Shown one piece after another: positions 27,306 to 39,064 of a stretch of 64,000 bases of DNA. The position numbers and the translations under genes are program-made. The stretch is taken from positions 310,001 through 374,000 of the forward strand of contig NZ_MASW01000006.1 of the NCBI RefSeq assembly GCF_003202285.1, in the 5' to 3' direction. How positions within the stretch are numbered: the first letter of the stretch is position 1; each line of letters opens with the position of its first letter. Origin of the DNA: Prauserella muralis (GTDB lineage Bacteria > Actinomycetota > Actinomycetes > Mycobacteriales > Pseudonocardiaceae). The notes under the pieces were generated by a model, which saw nothing but the letters and a program-made list of their open reading frames with translations, searched no databases and had not been told where the DNA came from.

Positions 27306-29366
27306 GTGGCCGACTCCGCCGACTCTTCTGCCCTGCCCGGCGTCCGCGAGCTGCTCACGCATGCCGTCGAGGCCGTGGGCGGCACCGAGCGCGAGGGCCA
27401 GGTGCGCATGGCGGAGGCCGTCGGCAAGGCCATCCGCACGGGCGAGCACCTGGCCGTGCAGGCGGGCACCGGCACCGGCAAGTCGCTGGCCTACCTGGTG
27501 CCCGCCATCCGCCATGCGGTGGAGCGCGAGGCCACCGTCGTCGTGTCGACGGCCACGATCGCGCTGCAGCGTCAGCTCGTCGACCGCGACCTGCCCCGGC
27601 TGGCCAAGGCGCTGAAGAAGCCGCTGGGCCGGGAGCCCACCTTCGCGATCCTCAAGGGCAGGCGCAACTACCTGTGCCTGCACCGCCTCGACACCGGCGC
27701 GCCGGAGGAACCCGAGAACACCGGGTTGTTCGACGCCTTCGCCGTCTCCCGCATCGGCAGGGAGGTCAAGCGGCTGCACGAGTGGGCCTCCGACACCGAG
27801 ACCGGCGACCGCGACGAGCTCGTGCCCGGGGTGTCCGAGCAGGCGTGGCGGCAGGTCTCGGTGACGGCCAGGGAATGCCTGGGTGTCGCGCGCTGCCCGA
27901 TCGGGACGGACTGCTTCGCCGAGCAGGCCCGTGGCGAGGCGGGCAGGGCCGATGTCGTGGTCACCAACCACGCGCTGCTCGCCATCGACGCGCTGCAGGA
28001 GTACCAGGTGCTGCCCGAGCACGACGTGGTGGTGATCGACGAGGCGCACGAGCTGGTCGACCGGGTGACGTCGGCGGCGACGGCCGAGCTGACCCCGGCG
28101 ATGATCTCGGCGGCGACGCGGCGCAGCGGCAAGCTCATCGACGCCGGCATCGCCGACCGGCTGCTGGAGGCGGGCGACGGGCTCGCGCTGGTGCTCGACG
28201 ACATGGCCCCCGGCCGCATCGACGCGCTGCCGCAGCCGCTGGCCGGGTCGGTCACCGTGGTCCGCGACGCCGCACACGCGTGCCTGACCGCGCTCGGCTC
28301 CGAACGCAAGGAGGACGTCGAGGAGGCCACGGCCCGCAAGCTCGCGCGCTCGGCGCTGGAGGAGGTGCACGACACGGCGGTGCGGCTGCTCGACGCCTTC
28401 GACTCCGACCAGGCGAACCGGCCGGACGTGGTGTGGCTCTCCGGCGACAAGTACTCGGCGAACCCGAGGCCGCCCGCCCTGCACGTCGCCCCGCTGGGTG
28501 TCGGCGGCCTGCTGCGGGAGCGCGTGTTCGCCCGCAGCACCACGGTGCTCACGTCGGCGACGCTGGCGCTCGGCGGCACCTTCGACACGCTGGCCAGGCA
28601 GTGGGGTCTGCCGCCTGCTCCGAAGCCGACGGTCAAGGCGGAGGGCACGGCCACCGAGAAGCCGCCGCCGTCGGATTCCGACGAAGGGCCACGGTGGAGC
28701 GGGCTCGACGTCGGCTCGCCGTTCGACTACGCCCGTCACGGCATCCTCTACGTCGCCAAGCACCTGCCCCCGCCCGGCAGGGACGGGCTCGGCGAGGCCA
28801 TGCTGGACGAGCTGGCGGAGCTCATCGACGCGGCCGGGGGTCGCACACTCGGGTTGTTCTCGTCCATGCGCGCGGCCAAGCAGGCCACCGAGGAGCTGCG
28901 GGAGCGCGTGTCCCACCCGATCCTGTGCCAGGGCGAGGACTCCACCTCCCTGCTGGTGGGCAAGTTCGCCGACGACACGCGCACGTGCCTGTTCGGCACG
29001 TTGTCCCTGTGGCAGGGGGTGGACGTGCCGGGGCCGTCGCTGCAGCTCGTGGTGGTCGACCGGTTGCCGTTCCCGCGGCCGGACGATCCGGTGTCGTCGG
29101 CCCGGCAGCGGGCGGTGGAAGCCCGTGGCGGCAACGGTTTTCTCACCGTCGCGGCCACGCACGCCGCGCTGTTGCTGGCGCAGGGCGCGGGGCGGCTGCA
29201 CCGGTCGGTCAGCGATCGCGGTGTGGTGGCGGTGCTGGACTCCCGGCTGGCCACCGCACGCTACGGCGGCTTCCTGCGGGCATCGCTGCCGCCCCTGTGG
29301 CCCACCTTCGACCGCACCGTAGCGCGAGAGGCCTTGCGCAGACTCGACGCCGCCGCCCCGGCCTGA
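27306..29366 (+). CDS. dinG: ATP-dependent iron-sulfur helicase DinG
   Basis: A 686-residue superfamily 2 (XPD-like) 5'-3' DNA helicase that resolves replication-transcription conflicts and unusual DNA structures. Walker A is AGTGTGKS at 53-60 and the DEAH box IDEAHEL is near 245. Four cysteines suited to a 4Fe-4S cluster are Cys124 (YLCLH), Cys191, Cys197 and Cys203 (ECLGVARCPIGTDCF). C-terminal motifs LFGTLSLWQGVDVPG and LAQGAGRLHRSVSDRG close motor domain 2. No exonuclease domain is fused. Homologue of Rv1329c, in the same neighbourhood. Confidence 0.95.
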   Translation: MADSADSSALPGVRELLTHAVEAVGGTEREGQVRMAEAVGKAIRTGEHLAVQAGTGTGKSLAYLVPAIRHAVEREATVVVSTATIALQRQLVDRDLPRLAKALKKPLGREPTFAILKGRRNYLCLHRLDTGAPEEPENTGLFDAFAVSRIGREVKRLHEWASDTETGDRDELVPGVSEQAWRQVSVTARECLGVARCPIGTDCFAEQARGEAGRADVVVTNHALLAIDALQEYQVLPEHDVVVIDEAHELVDRVTSAATAELTPAMISAATRRSGKLIDAGIADRLLEAGDGLALVLDDMAPGRIDALPQPLAGSVTVVRDAAHACLTALGSERKEDVEEATARKLARSALEEVHDTAVRLLDAFDSDQANRPDVVWLSGDKYSANPRPPALHVAPLGVGGLLRERVFARSTTVLTSATLALGGTFDTLARQWGLPPAPKPTVKAEGTATEKPPPSDSDEGPRWSGLDVGSPFDYARHGILYVAKHLPPPGRDGLGEAMLDELAELIDAAGGRTLGLFSSMRAAKQATEELRERVSHPILCQGEDSTSLLVGKFADDTRTCLFGTLSLWQGVDVPGPSLQLVVVDRLPFPRPDDPVSSARQRAVEARGGNGFLTVAATHAALLLAQGAGRLHRSVSDRGVVAVLDSRLATARYGGFLRASLPPLWPTFDRTVAREALRRLDAAAPA

Positions 29367-29424
29367 GGCCGGTGCGCGGCAAGGGGCTACGGTGAACGGA
29401 ACCCGACACCAAGGGAGAGGTCGT

Positions 29425-29772
29425 TTGTCCCCCGACTCATCGAGCGCGCGATCTCGTTCGGTCAGCGTCGACGACGTCGGTGTCCGTCGGCAACTGGCCG
29501 ACGGCACCGAGGAATCGGTCACCTGGGCGGAACTGTCCGCCGTGGTGGTGAGAGTGATCCCCGAGGGCCCGTTCCGGGAGGACGTGTTCCTGATGCTCGC
29601 CGCGGCCGACGGAACCGGCACGGCGGTGCCCAGCGGCGACCCGGCCGCCAACGCGCTGATCGAGCGGCTGCAGACCCTGCCCGGCTTCGACCACGAGAAG
29701 TTCGTCGAGGCGATGACCACCGACGCCGACGAGGCCTACGTCGTCTGGAAGGCGGGCAGCTCCCCGTCCTGA
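29425..29772 (+). CDS. Conserved actinobacterial hypothetical protein
   Basis: A 115-residue cytoplasmic protein. TTG at 29425 is preferred because GGGAGAGG lies about 7 bases upstream; a GTG at 29392 is an alternative giving 11 extra residues. The core SVDDVGVRRQLADGTEESVTWAEL, VVVRVIPEGPFREDVFLML and LIERLQTLPGFDHEKFVEAM suggests a small alpha/beta fold of the kind seen in widespread actinobacterial proteins of unknown role. It follows dinG by 58 bases on the same strand and is convergent with the PTH2 gene. Confidence 0.7.
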   Translation: MSPDSSSARSRSVSVDDVGVRRQLADGTEESVTWAELSAVVVRVIPEGPFREDVFLMLAAADGTGTAVPSGDPAANALIERLQTLPGFDHEKFVEAMTTDADEAYVVWKAGSSPS

Positions 29773-29781
29773 GCCGCTCGC

Positions 29782-33612
<3,831 letters not shown>

Positions 33613-34053
33613 TCCTGCCTCCTGCACTCGAAACCCCGTGTTGCTTGCTGTCGCCACGGGCGGGGGACCCACGTTGGCTAGGGGGATCGTAGCCGCAGCC
33701 CGTTCGGGGCCTGCGCACCGGCTGTGGAAGATCACGCCCGCGTCACGGGCGAGGCGTGTCCCCACGCTCGCGCTCCCGGACCGCCGCCGCGGGCGGCACC
33801 ACCGGCCGGCCGCTCCCCCTCGGACGGCCGATCCCGGCGAATCCGCAGGTCAGCGCCCTTGCGTGCACTGCCGTCGCCCTCGCCGAAACCTCCGCCGTCC
33901 CTGGCCCGCCTGCCGCCTGCCGCCGGGCAACCGCAGCCGGCCCGCGCGCCCCTGGCCCCAGGCGAGCACCCGCCCAGCCACCGACCGGGGAGCCGCATCG
34001 CCGCAGCTCAGCGCCCTACCGCCCCCACACCGGCGTTACGTCCGTCACCTTCC
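33613..34053. other. Gene-free stretch upstream of ctaD
   Basis: About 440 bases without a convincing gene. Open frames exist on both strands but read as Pro/Arg/Ala/Gly-rich low-complexity sequence with no start signal or family match. The part next to 33612 should carry the ctaD promoter, but no clear -10/-35 pair stands out. The stretch ends in the tandem repeat at 34054. Confidence 0.5.
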
Positions 34054-34142
34054 AAGCTCCCCAATGCCACATTCGTGGCGTTGAGCGCCACCAATGCGGC
34101 ATTGGTTGCGTTGAGCGCTACCAATGCCGCATTGGGGAGCTT
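34054..34142. repeat. 30-bp palindromic tandem repeat inside a large inverted repeat
   Basis: Units at 34061-34090 and 34091-34120 and a partial unit at 34121-34140 repeat with exactly 30-base period. Each unit starts with a near-perfect palindrome (CCAATGCGGCATTGG in unit 2) followed by a second hairpin-forming piece (GTGGCGTTGAGCGCCAC in unit 1: 6-base arms, 5-base loop). The outer 20 bases at each end (AAGCTCCCCAATGC and its complement GCATTGGGGAGCTT) pair with two mismatches. It ends one base before the stop of the alpha/beta-hydrolase gene, so its structures may act as terminator. Sequence style resembles dispersed intergenic repeats of Pseudonocardiaceae (from memory). Confidence 0.8.
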
Positions 34143-34143
34143 G

Positions 34144-34890
34144 CTACGGGAGCCAGTCGAGCAGGGCCGCCGTCACGCCCTGTGGGTCCTCCAGCGGGGT
34201 GAGGTGCCCCGCGCCGGGAAGCACCACGAGCTTGGCGTCCGGGGCCGTGTCGGCCAGTTCGCGTGCCGCGTCGGGCGGCGTGACCGGGTCCTGCTCCCCC
34301 ACGAGGACGAGGGTGGGCACGTCGGCGCCGCGCAGCGCGTCCCGGGAGTCCGGGCGGGCGGCCATGGCCCGCTGGGCCCAGGCGACGCCCTCCGGGCTCT
34401 GCGACTCGATCAGCTGCCGTGCCGTCTCCACCACCTCGGGCTTGCCGGACCGGGTGGCCTCGGACAACAGGGTGGGCAGCATGGTGTCGGCGAGCCAGCC
34501 GGTGATGCCCTCGGACTCGGCGCGCTCGGCGACGGCGAGCCGCCTGCCCCTGGCCTCCTCGGTGTCGGCCGTGGCCTTCGTGTCGATCAACACGAGCCCG
34601 CCGACCCGCTCCGGGGCCGCGCGCAGCACGGCGAGCGTCACGTAGCCGCCCATGGAGCAGCCGCCGAGGATGACCCGGTCGAGTTCCAGCTTGTCCAGCA
34701 GCGCCAGCACGTCACGTGCCGCGTCGTCCAGGCTGGGCTCCCTGCCGGTCTCCGGCAGCGGGCTCCGGCCGAGGCCGCGCTGGTCCGGCGTGATGAGCCG
34801 GGTCCGCGCGGCGAGCGGCTCGCGCACGCCGTTCCACATGCGCGCGTCGACGGGGTAGGCGTGCAGCAGTACCAGCGGAAGTTCAGCCAT
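34144..34890 (-). CDS. Alpha/beta-hydrolase fold esterase/lipase-like enzyme
   Basis: A 248-residue single-domain alpha/beta hydrolase. The nucleophile elbow is GCSMGGY (Ser79), the catalytic acid lies in VGEQDPVTPP near 213 and the His in GAGHLTPLE near 236, so the triad is complete. VLLHAYPVDARMWNGV at the start is the oxyanion-hole region (His-Ala rather than the common His-Gly). Substrate not predictable; similar proteins act as esterases, 3-oxoadipate enol-lactonases or haloperoxidase-like enzymes. Divergent from the GNAT gene 38 bases away. Confidence 0.88.
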   Translation of the reverse strand: MAELPLVLLHAYPVDARMWNGVREPLAARTRLITPDQRGLGRSPLPETGREPSLDDAARDVLALLDKLELDRVILGGCSMGGYVTLAVLRAAPERVGGLVLIDTKATADTEEARGRRLAVAERAESEGITGWLADTMLPTLLSEATRSGKPEVVETARQLIESQSPEGVAWAQRAMAARPDSRDALRGADVPTLVLVGEQDPVTPPDAARELADTAPDAKLVVLPGAGHLTPLEDPQGVTAALLDWLP

Positions 34891-34916
34891 GCCCGCATTC
34901 TCCCCTGACGGGCGGC

Positions 34917-34922
34917 TAGGTT
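34917..34922 (+). promoter_or_regulatory. TAGGTT -10 box, leaderless start of the GNAT gene
   Basis: TAGGTT ends 6 bases before the GTG at 34929. Confidence 0.45.
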
Positions 34923-34928
34923 CAGGCC

Positions 34929-35450
34929 GTGACCGCTCTGCTGGAGGACCTGCGCACCGACCGGCTACTGCTGCGCCCGCTGCGCGCCGACGACCTGCCC
35001 GCCGTGCTCGAGATCCAGACCGATCCGCGGACGCACCTGCACGACTCCTACCTCGCAGGGCCCGAGGAGGTGCGGCAGTTGTTCGAGGCGTGGCTGCGGC
35101 ACTGGGCCGACCACGGGTTCGGCTACCTCACGGTGGTGGAGCAGGCGACGGGTGCGGTGATCGGGATCGGCGGGGTCCAGGAACGCGAACTGGACGGCGA
35201 GCGGGTGCTCAACCTCTTCTACCGGTTTCGGCCCTCGGCCTGGGGCAAGGGCTACGCGGCCGAGATGGCAGGCACGGTGGTCGACTGGGCCGAGCGGACG
35301 CTGCCCGGCCTGCCGGTGGTGGTCATCACCAACGTCGGCAACGCCCCCGCCCGGCGGGTGGCGGAGAAGCTGGGCTTCGCCGTCGACAAGGAGGCCGACT
35401 ACCAGGGCGCGCCCGCGGTCTACTACCGGCGGCGGGTCGGGCGCCGGTGA
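34929..35450 (+). CDS. GNAT-family N-acetyltransferase (RimJ/RimL type)
   Basis: A 173-residue acetyltransferase. The start TDRLLLRPLRADDLPAVLEIQTD and the block GIGGVQERELDGERVLNLFYRFRPSAWGKGYAAEM follow the RimJ/RimL subgroup; the acetyl-CoA pyrophosphate loop is the WGKGYAAEM region near 110 and the C-terminal NVGNAPARRVAEKLGF near 145 is the usual helix after strand 5. Acceptor unknown (ribosomal protein N-terminus or small molecule). Its last 28 bases overlap the convergent zinc-motif gene. Confidence 0.88.
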   Translation: MTALLEDLRTDRLLLRPLRADDLPAVLEIQTDPRTHLHDSYLAGPEEVRQLFEAWLRHWADHGFGYLTVVEQATGAVIGIGGVQERELDGERVLNLFYRFRPSAWGKGYAAEMAGTVVDWAERTLPGLPVVVITNVGNAPARRVAEKLGFAVDKEADYQGAPAVYYRRRVGRR

Positions 35451-35710
35451 AGCCTGGCCTGCCAGCAGGCGCGATGCCAGTGCCTGCGGTCGGCGACGGA
35501 GCCGGTGTCGTCGGCGGGCCACGCGACGAGGTGCGGGACGCCGGGCTGGATCTCGTGGTCGCAGCCGGGACAGCGGTACACCTTGGTGGCCTGCGCGCCG
35601 GGCACCGTGCGGACGAGCCAGTCGCCGTCGTCGCCGGACTCCGCCCGCGCCCACCCGGTCGACGCGGCGAACCGTGGCGAGTCGCGGCGATGGCGGTTGC
35701 GGCGCGGCAT
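35423..35710 (-). CDS. Small basic zinc-binding-motif protein, actinobacterial
   Basis: A 95-residue Arg-rich protein. After a basic start (MPRRNRHRRDSPRFAA) it carries CPGC near residue 50 and a distal His/Cys pair (HWHRAC, about 30 residues later), a spacing compatible with one zinc site as in HNH-like or zinc-ribbon folds. VLPH-like segment GVPHLVAWP lies between. The ATG at 35710 opens a frame whose product matches small conserved actinobacterial proteins of unknown role. It overlaps the GNAT gene by 28 bases end to end. Confidence 0.72.
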   Translation of the reverse strand: MPRRNRHRRDSPRFAASTGWARAESGDDGDWLVRTVPGAQATKVYRCPGCDHEIQPGVPHLVAWPADDTGSVADRRHWHRACWQARLHRRPTRRR

Positions 35711-35771
35711 GACCCCACGGTAACCGGCCAACCGGCGAAGCAGGCGCCTGGTGGGACTCCGACGGCACGGC

Positions 35772-36905
35772 TCAGCCGTAGGCCAGCGCGAGCGGCACCA
35801 GCTGCTCGGCCGGGGTGAACGAGCCGTGCTGGCCGACGAGCCTCGACTCCATGGGCTCGGCCTCGCTGCGCACCACACCGGAATGCGCCCGCGCGGCCAC
35901 CACCACGTCGCCGAGGCGCGGCCGCACCCGGTCGGACACCCGCTCGCCGAACCAGCCCAGTTCGATGGCGTGGTCCCGCTCGGCCACCCAGGCTCGCGGG
36001 CCCAGCGTCTCGTGCCAGGCGGCGAGCACGTCGGCGGTCGCGCCGTCCTCGGTGTAGACGTGCCGGGCCCGCACCTCGCCGCCGAGCGCGCGGACGCCCT
36101 CCCGCAGTGCCGGGGTGGTGTCCACATCGGCCACCGTGTCGTCGACGGCGACCATGCCGTGGTCGGCGACCACCGCGAGCAGTGAGTCCTCGGGCAGGCC
36201 GTCGACAATGGACTCGACCAGCCGGTCCACCTGCCGCAGCTGCATGCGCCATGCCGCCGAGCCGGGCCCGTAGAGGTGACCGAGCAGGTCCAGTTCGGAG
36301 TGATAGGCGTAGCAGAAGCTGCCGGGCTGCTCGAGCGCCGTGTGCGTGGCCGAGACGAGATCGCCCAGCGCGTGCACGCCGACGAACGTGCCGCCGCGCA
36401 GCACGGCGCGGGTGAGCGAGGTGCCCGCGAACTTCGCCGACGACACCACACTGGTCGTCAGCCCGGCCTCGGCCGCACCGGCGAACGTGGTCGGCAGCGG
36501 CTGCACGTCCTCGGCGGCCAGCGACTCGCTGAGGTCGGCACCGTCGGGATGGCTGCACCAGCGCAGCGCGTTGAGCACCCCCGTGCCCGGCACCTCGAAC
36601 GTGTAGCCGGCCATGCCGTGCTCGCCCGAGGCGAGGCCGGTGCCGAGCGCGGCCAGTCCGGCCGCGGTGGTCGCGGGGTAGCCGGCTCTCAGCGGGGTGC
36701 GCCACAGCGCGCTCAGCGTGGGTGCGTCGGCGGCGTACTCGCCGAGCAGCTCCCAGCCGAGACCGTCCACGAGCAGCACGCACGCGCGGGAGACCCGCGG
36801 CAGGTCGAGGTCGGCCGCGAAGCCCTCCGCGCCCAGCGCGTGCAGCATCGACGGCACAACCCTGCTCAGGTGGGGCACATCGTCCGCGATCACCGGAAGG
36901 TCCAT
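35772..36905 (-). CDS. Alkaline phosphatase superfamily protein (nucleotide pyrophosphatase/phosphodiesterase-like)
   Basis: A 377-residue member of the alkaline phosphatase/phosphopentomutase superfamily. Metal and nucleophile motifs: Asp47 in LLVDGLGWE, the Thr nucleophile region GYPATTAAGL near 75-84, AYHSELDLLGH (Asp, His) near 228, and VADHGMV (Asp, His) near 272, plus His in GQHGSFTPAEQ near the end. No signal peptide, so cytoplasmic. ATG at 36905 is used. The substrate is likely a phosphodiester or pyrophosphate, inferred from family. Divergent from the FmdB-type gene. Confidence 0.9.
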   Translation of the reverse strand: MDLPVIADDVPHLSRVVPSMLHALGAEGFAADLDLPRVSRACVLLVDGLGWELLGEYAADAPTLSALWRTPLRAGYPATTAAGLAALGTGLASGEHGMAGYTFEVPGTGVLNALRWCSHPDGADLSESLAAEDVQPLPTTFAGAAEAGLTTSVVSSAKFAGTSLTRAVLRGGTFVGVHALGDLVSATHTALEQPGSFCYAYHSELDLLGHLYGPGSAAWRMQLRQVDRLVESIVDGLPEDSLLAVVADHGMVAVDDTVADVDTTPALREGVRALGGEVRARHVYTEDGATADVLAAWHETLGPRAWVAERDHAIELGWFGERVSDRVRPRLGDVVVAARAHSGVVRSEAEPMESRLVGQHGSFTPAEQLVPLALAYG

Positions 36906-36937
36906 CGGGCAAGCTTCCCACTCCGCGCCGCCACGGC

Positions 36938-36943
36938 GATAAT
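36938..36943 (+). promoter_or_regulatory. GATAAT -10-like box before the FmdB-type gene
   Basis: GATAAT ends 7 bases before the ATG at 36951, in the 45-base divergent spacer. Confidence 0.35.
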
Positions 36944-36950
36944 CGTGTTC

Positions 36951-37163
36951 ATGCCGACCTACGCATACCGCTGCCGGGAATGCACCCAGACGTTCGAGCT
37001 CAACCGGCCGATGAGCGACTCGGGTGCGCCCGCGACCTGTCCCGAGGGCCACGCCGACACCGTCAAGCTGCTCACCACCGTCGCCCTCACCGGCTCGGCG
37101 AGCGTCCCTGCCCCCGCGGGTGGAGGCGGCGGCTGCTGCGGCGGAGCGTGCGGCTGCGGCTGA
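36951..37163 (+). CDS. FmdB-family zinc-ribbon protein
   Basis: A 70-residue protein starting MPTYAYRCRECTQTFELNRPM, the FmdB/CxxC regulatory-type zinc ribbon. The first knuckle is CREC, the second knuckle is reduced to a single Cys in ATCPEGH, where many relatives have CxxC, with His possibly substituting. The tail is Gly/Cys-rich (GGGGGCCGGACGCG), as in several actinobacterial homologues, and could bind another metal. Function unknown; family members occur beside amidase genes. The start is set by the family pattern and a box-like -10 just upstream. Confidence 0.85.
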   Translation: MPTYAYRCRECTQTFELNRPMSDSGAPATCPEGHADTVKLLTTVALTGSASVPAPAGGGGGCCGGACGCG

Positions 37164-37178
37164 GCGCTCCCCCGTCCG

Positions 37179-38951
37179 CTACGTGTAGTCGCGGAAGCCC
37201 TTGCCGGTCTTGCGGCCGAGCCGGCCGGCGGTCACCAGGTGCTCCAGCAGCGGTGCGGGGGCGAATCCCGCCTCGCGGAACTCGTTGAAGAGCGTCCGCT
37301 GGATCGCCAGCGACACGTCGAGCCCCACCACGTCGAGCAACTCGAAGGGCCCCATCGGCAGCCCGCAGCCGACCTTCATGGCGGTGTCGATGTCGTCGGC
37401 GACGGCGTAGTGCGCCTCCAGCATCTTGACCGCGTCGTTGAGGTAGGGAAACAGCAGCGCGTTGACGATGAACCCGGCGCGGTCGCCGCAGTGCACGGGA
37501 TGCTTGCCGACCGCCTCGCAGACGGCGTGCACGGTGGCCGCGGCCTCGGGCGCCGTCGCGATCGTGCTCACCACCTCCACGAGCTTCATCACCGGCGCCG
37601 GGTTGAAGAAGTGCATCCCGACGACGTCGGCCTGCCGCGACGTGGCGGCGGCGCACTCGATTACCGGCAACGACGACGTGGTGGTGGCCAGCACCGCACC
37701 CGGCCGAAGCACCGCGTCGAGCGCGCGGAAGACCTCCTGCTTGACCGCCAGGTCCTCGGCGACGGCCTCGATCACCAGGTCCGCCTCCGCGAGGCCCGCG
37801 AACTCCACCGCGGGCGTGATCCGGTCCAGCGCCGCATCGGCGTCCTGTTCGGACATCCGGCCCTTGGCGACGGACCTGCCGAGCGAGCCGCGGACCCGCT
37901 CCAGCGCCGCCTTCGCCCTGTCGGCCGTGCGGGCCCGCAGCACCACGGCGTAGCCCTTCCTGGCGAACACCTCGGCGATGCCGGTGGCCATCGTGCCGGT
38001 GCCGATCACGCCGACGGTGCCCACCGGGCGCGCGCCGTCCATCGTGGACGATGCGGGCGTGGCCGCGTCCGCCACCACCGTGGGCGAGTCCGGCGCGTCG
38101 TAGGTGTAGAAGCCGCGCCCGGTCTTGCGGCCCAGCAGGCCCGCCGTGATCATCTGCTTGAGCAGCGGCGCCGGGGCGTGCAGCCGGTTGCGCGACTGGT
38201 GGTACATCGTGTCGAGGATCTCGTAGGCGGTGTCGAGCCCGATCAGGTCCAGCAGGGCGAGCGGGCCCATCGGGTACCCGCAGCCGAGCCGCATGGCCGC
38301 GTCGAGGTCCTCGCGGGAGGCGTAGCGCTGCTCGTACATCTCCACGGCGTGGTTGAGGTAGCCGAACAGCAGCGCGTTGGCGATGAACCCGGCGCGGTCG
38401 CCGATCACGACCGGCGTCTTGCCGAGCCGCCGCACGAAAGCCACGACGTCGTCGACCACGTCCGGCTCGGTGACCACCGTGCGCACGACCTCGATGAGCT
38501 TGAGCACGGGCGCCGGGTTGAAGAAGTGCATCCCGACGACCTTGCCGGGGCGGGAGGTGTGCACGCCGATCTCGGTGACCGACAGCGACGAGGTGTTGGA
38601 CGCCAGGACGGTGTCCGGACCGGTGATCTTGTCCAGCTGGGCGAACACCTCGGCCTTGAGGTCAAGGCTTTCCGGGATCGCCTCGATCACCAGGTCGGCG
38701 CCAGAGAGGTCGGCAAGGGCCGTGGTGTGGTGGATGCGTTCGAGCAGCTGTCGCCGGCCCGGCTCGTCGAGCTTGCCCCTGGCCAGCGCCCGGTCGGTGG
38801 AATGCTCCAGGTGGGCGCGGCCGCGCGCGGAGGCCACCTCGTCCAGCTCCACGGCCACGACGGACACGCCGCTGCGCGCCAGTACCTCCGCGATGCCGGA
38901 ACCCATGGTGCCGAGACCGACGACTCCCACGGTCGAGAACTCACGTGCCAC
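37179..38951 (-). CDS. Tandem-duplicated fused 3-hydroxyacyl-CoA dehydrogenase
   Basis: A 590-residue cytoplasmic protein containing two complete 3-hydroxyacyl/3-hydroxybutyryl-CoA dehydrogenases in one chain. Copy 1 (about 1-285): NAD loop GLGTMGSG at 12-19, SNTSSLSVTEIG, GMHFFNPAPVLKLIEVV, DRAGFIANALLF, GCGYPMGPLALLDLIGLD, GRKTGRGFYTYD. Copy 2 (about 308-590) repeats every one of these: GTGTMATG, TTTSSLPVIECA, GMHFFNPAPVMKLVEVV, DRAGFIVNALLF, GCGLPMGPFELLDVVGLD, GRKTGKGFRDYT. Both retain catalytic His and Asn positions except that copy 2 has TTT-SS for SNT-SS. GTG at 38951 follows GGAGG by 5 bases and is preferred to ATG at 38963. Likely acts in beta-oxidation or hydroxybutyryl-CoA metabolism. 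Confidence 0.92.
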   Translation of the reverse strand: MAREFSTVGVVGLGTMGSGIAEVLARSGVSVVAVELDEVASARGRAHLEHSTDRALARGKLDEPGRRQLLERIHHTTALADLSGADLVIEAIPESLDLKAEVFAQLDKITGPDTVLASNTSSLSVTEIGVHTSRPGKVVGMHFFNPAPVLKLIEVVRTVVTEPDVVDDVVAFVRRLGKTPVVIGDRAGFIANALLFGYLNHAVEMYEQRYASREDLDAAMRLGCGYPMGPLALLDLIGLDTAYEILDTMYHQSRNRLHAPAPLLKQMITAGLLGRKTGRGFYTYDAPDSPTVVADAATPASSTMDGARPVGTVGVIGTGTMATGIAEVFARKGYAVVLRARTADRAKAALERVRGSLGRSVAKGRMSEQDADAALDRITPAVEFAGLAEADLVIEAVAEDLAVKQEVFRALDAVLRPGAVLATTTSSLPVIECAAATSRQADVVGMHFFNPAPVMKLVEVVSTIATAPEAAATVHAVCEAVGKHPVHCGDRAGFIVNALLFPYLNDAVKMLEAHYAVADDIDTAMKVGCGLPMGPFELLDVVGLDVSLAIQRTLFNEFREAGFAPAPLLEHLVTAGRLGRKTGKGFRDYT

Positions 38952-39064
38952 GGCGACCTCCATTGGTTACCGGCCAGTAGTGACCCCTGATGGTGCCACA
39001 CCGGAGGGCCGGCCGGGAGCGCTCGAACGAACCCGGACCGCTGGAACGTCTCCTCCTCGCCTTG

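Noticed and set aside
33638-34084. Pro/Arg-rich frames upstream of ctaD on both strands
   Set aside because: No start signal, no family match, strongly skewed composition; treated as non-coding.
34054-34142. Possible CRISPR array
   Set aside because: Units are contiguous 30-base repeats without unique spacers and no cas genes are nearby.
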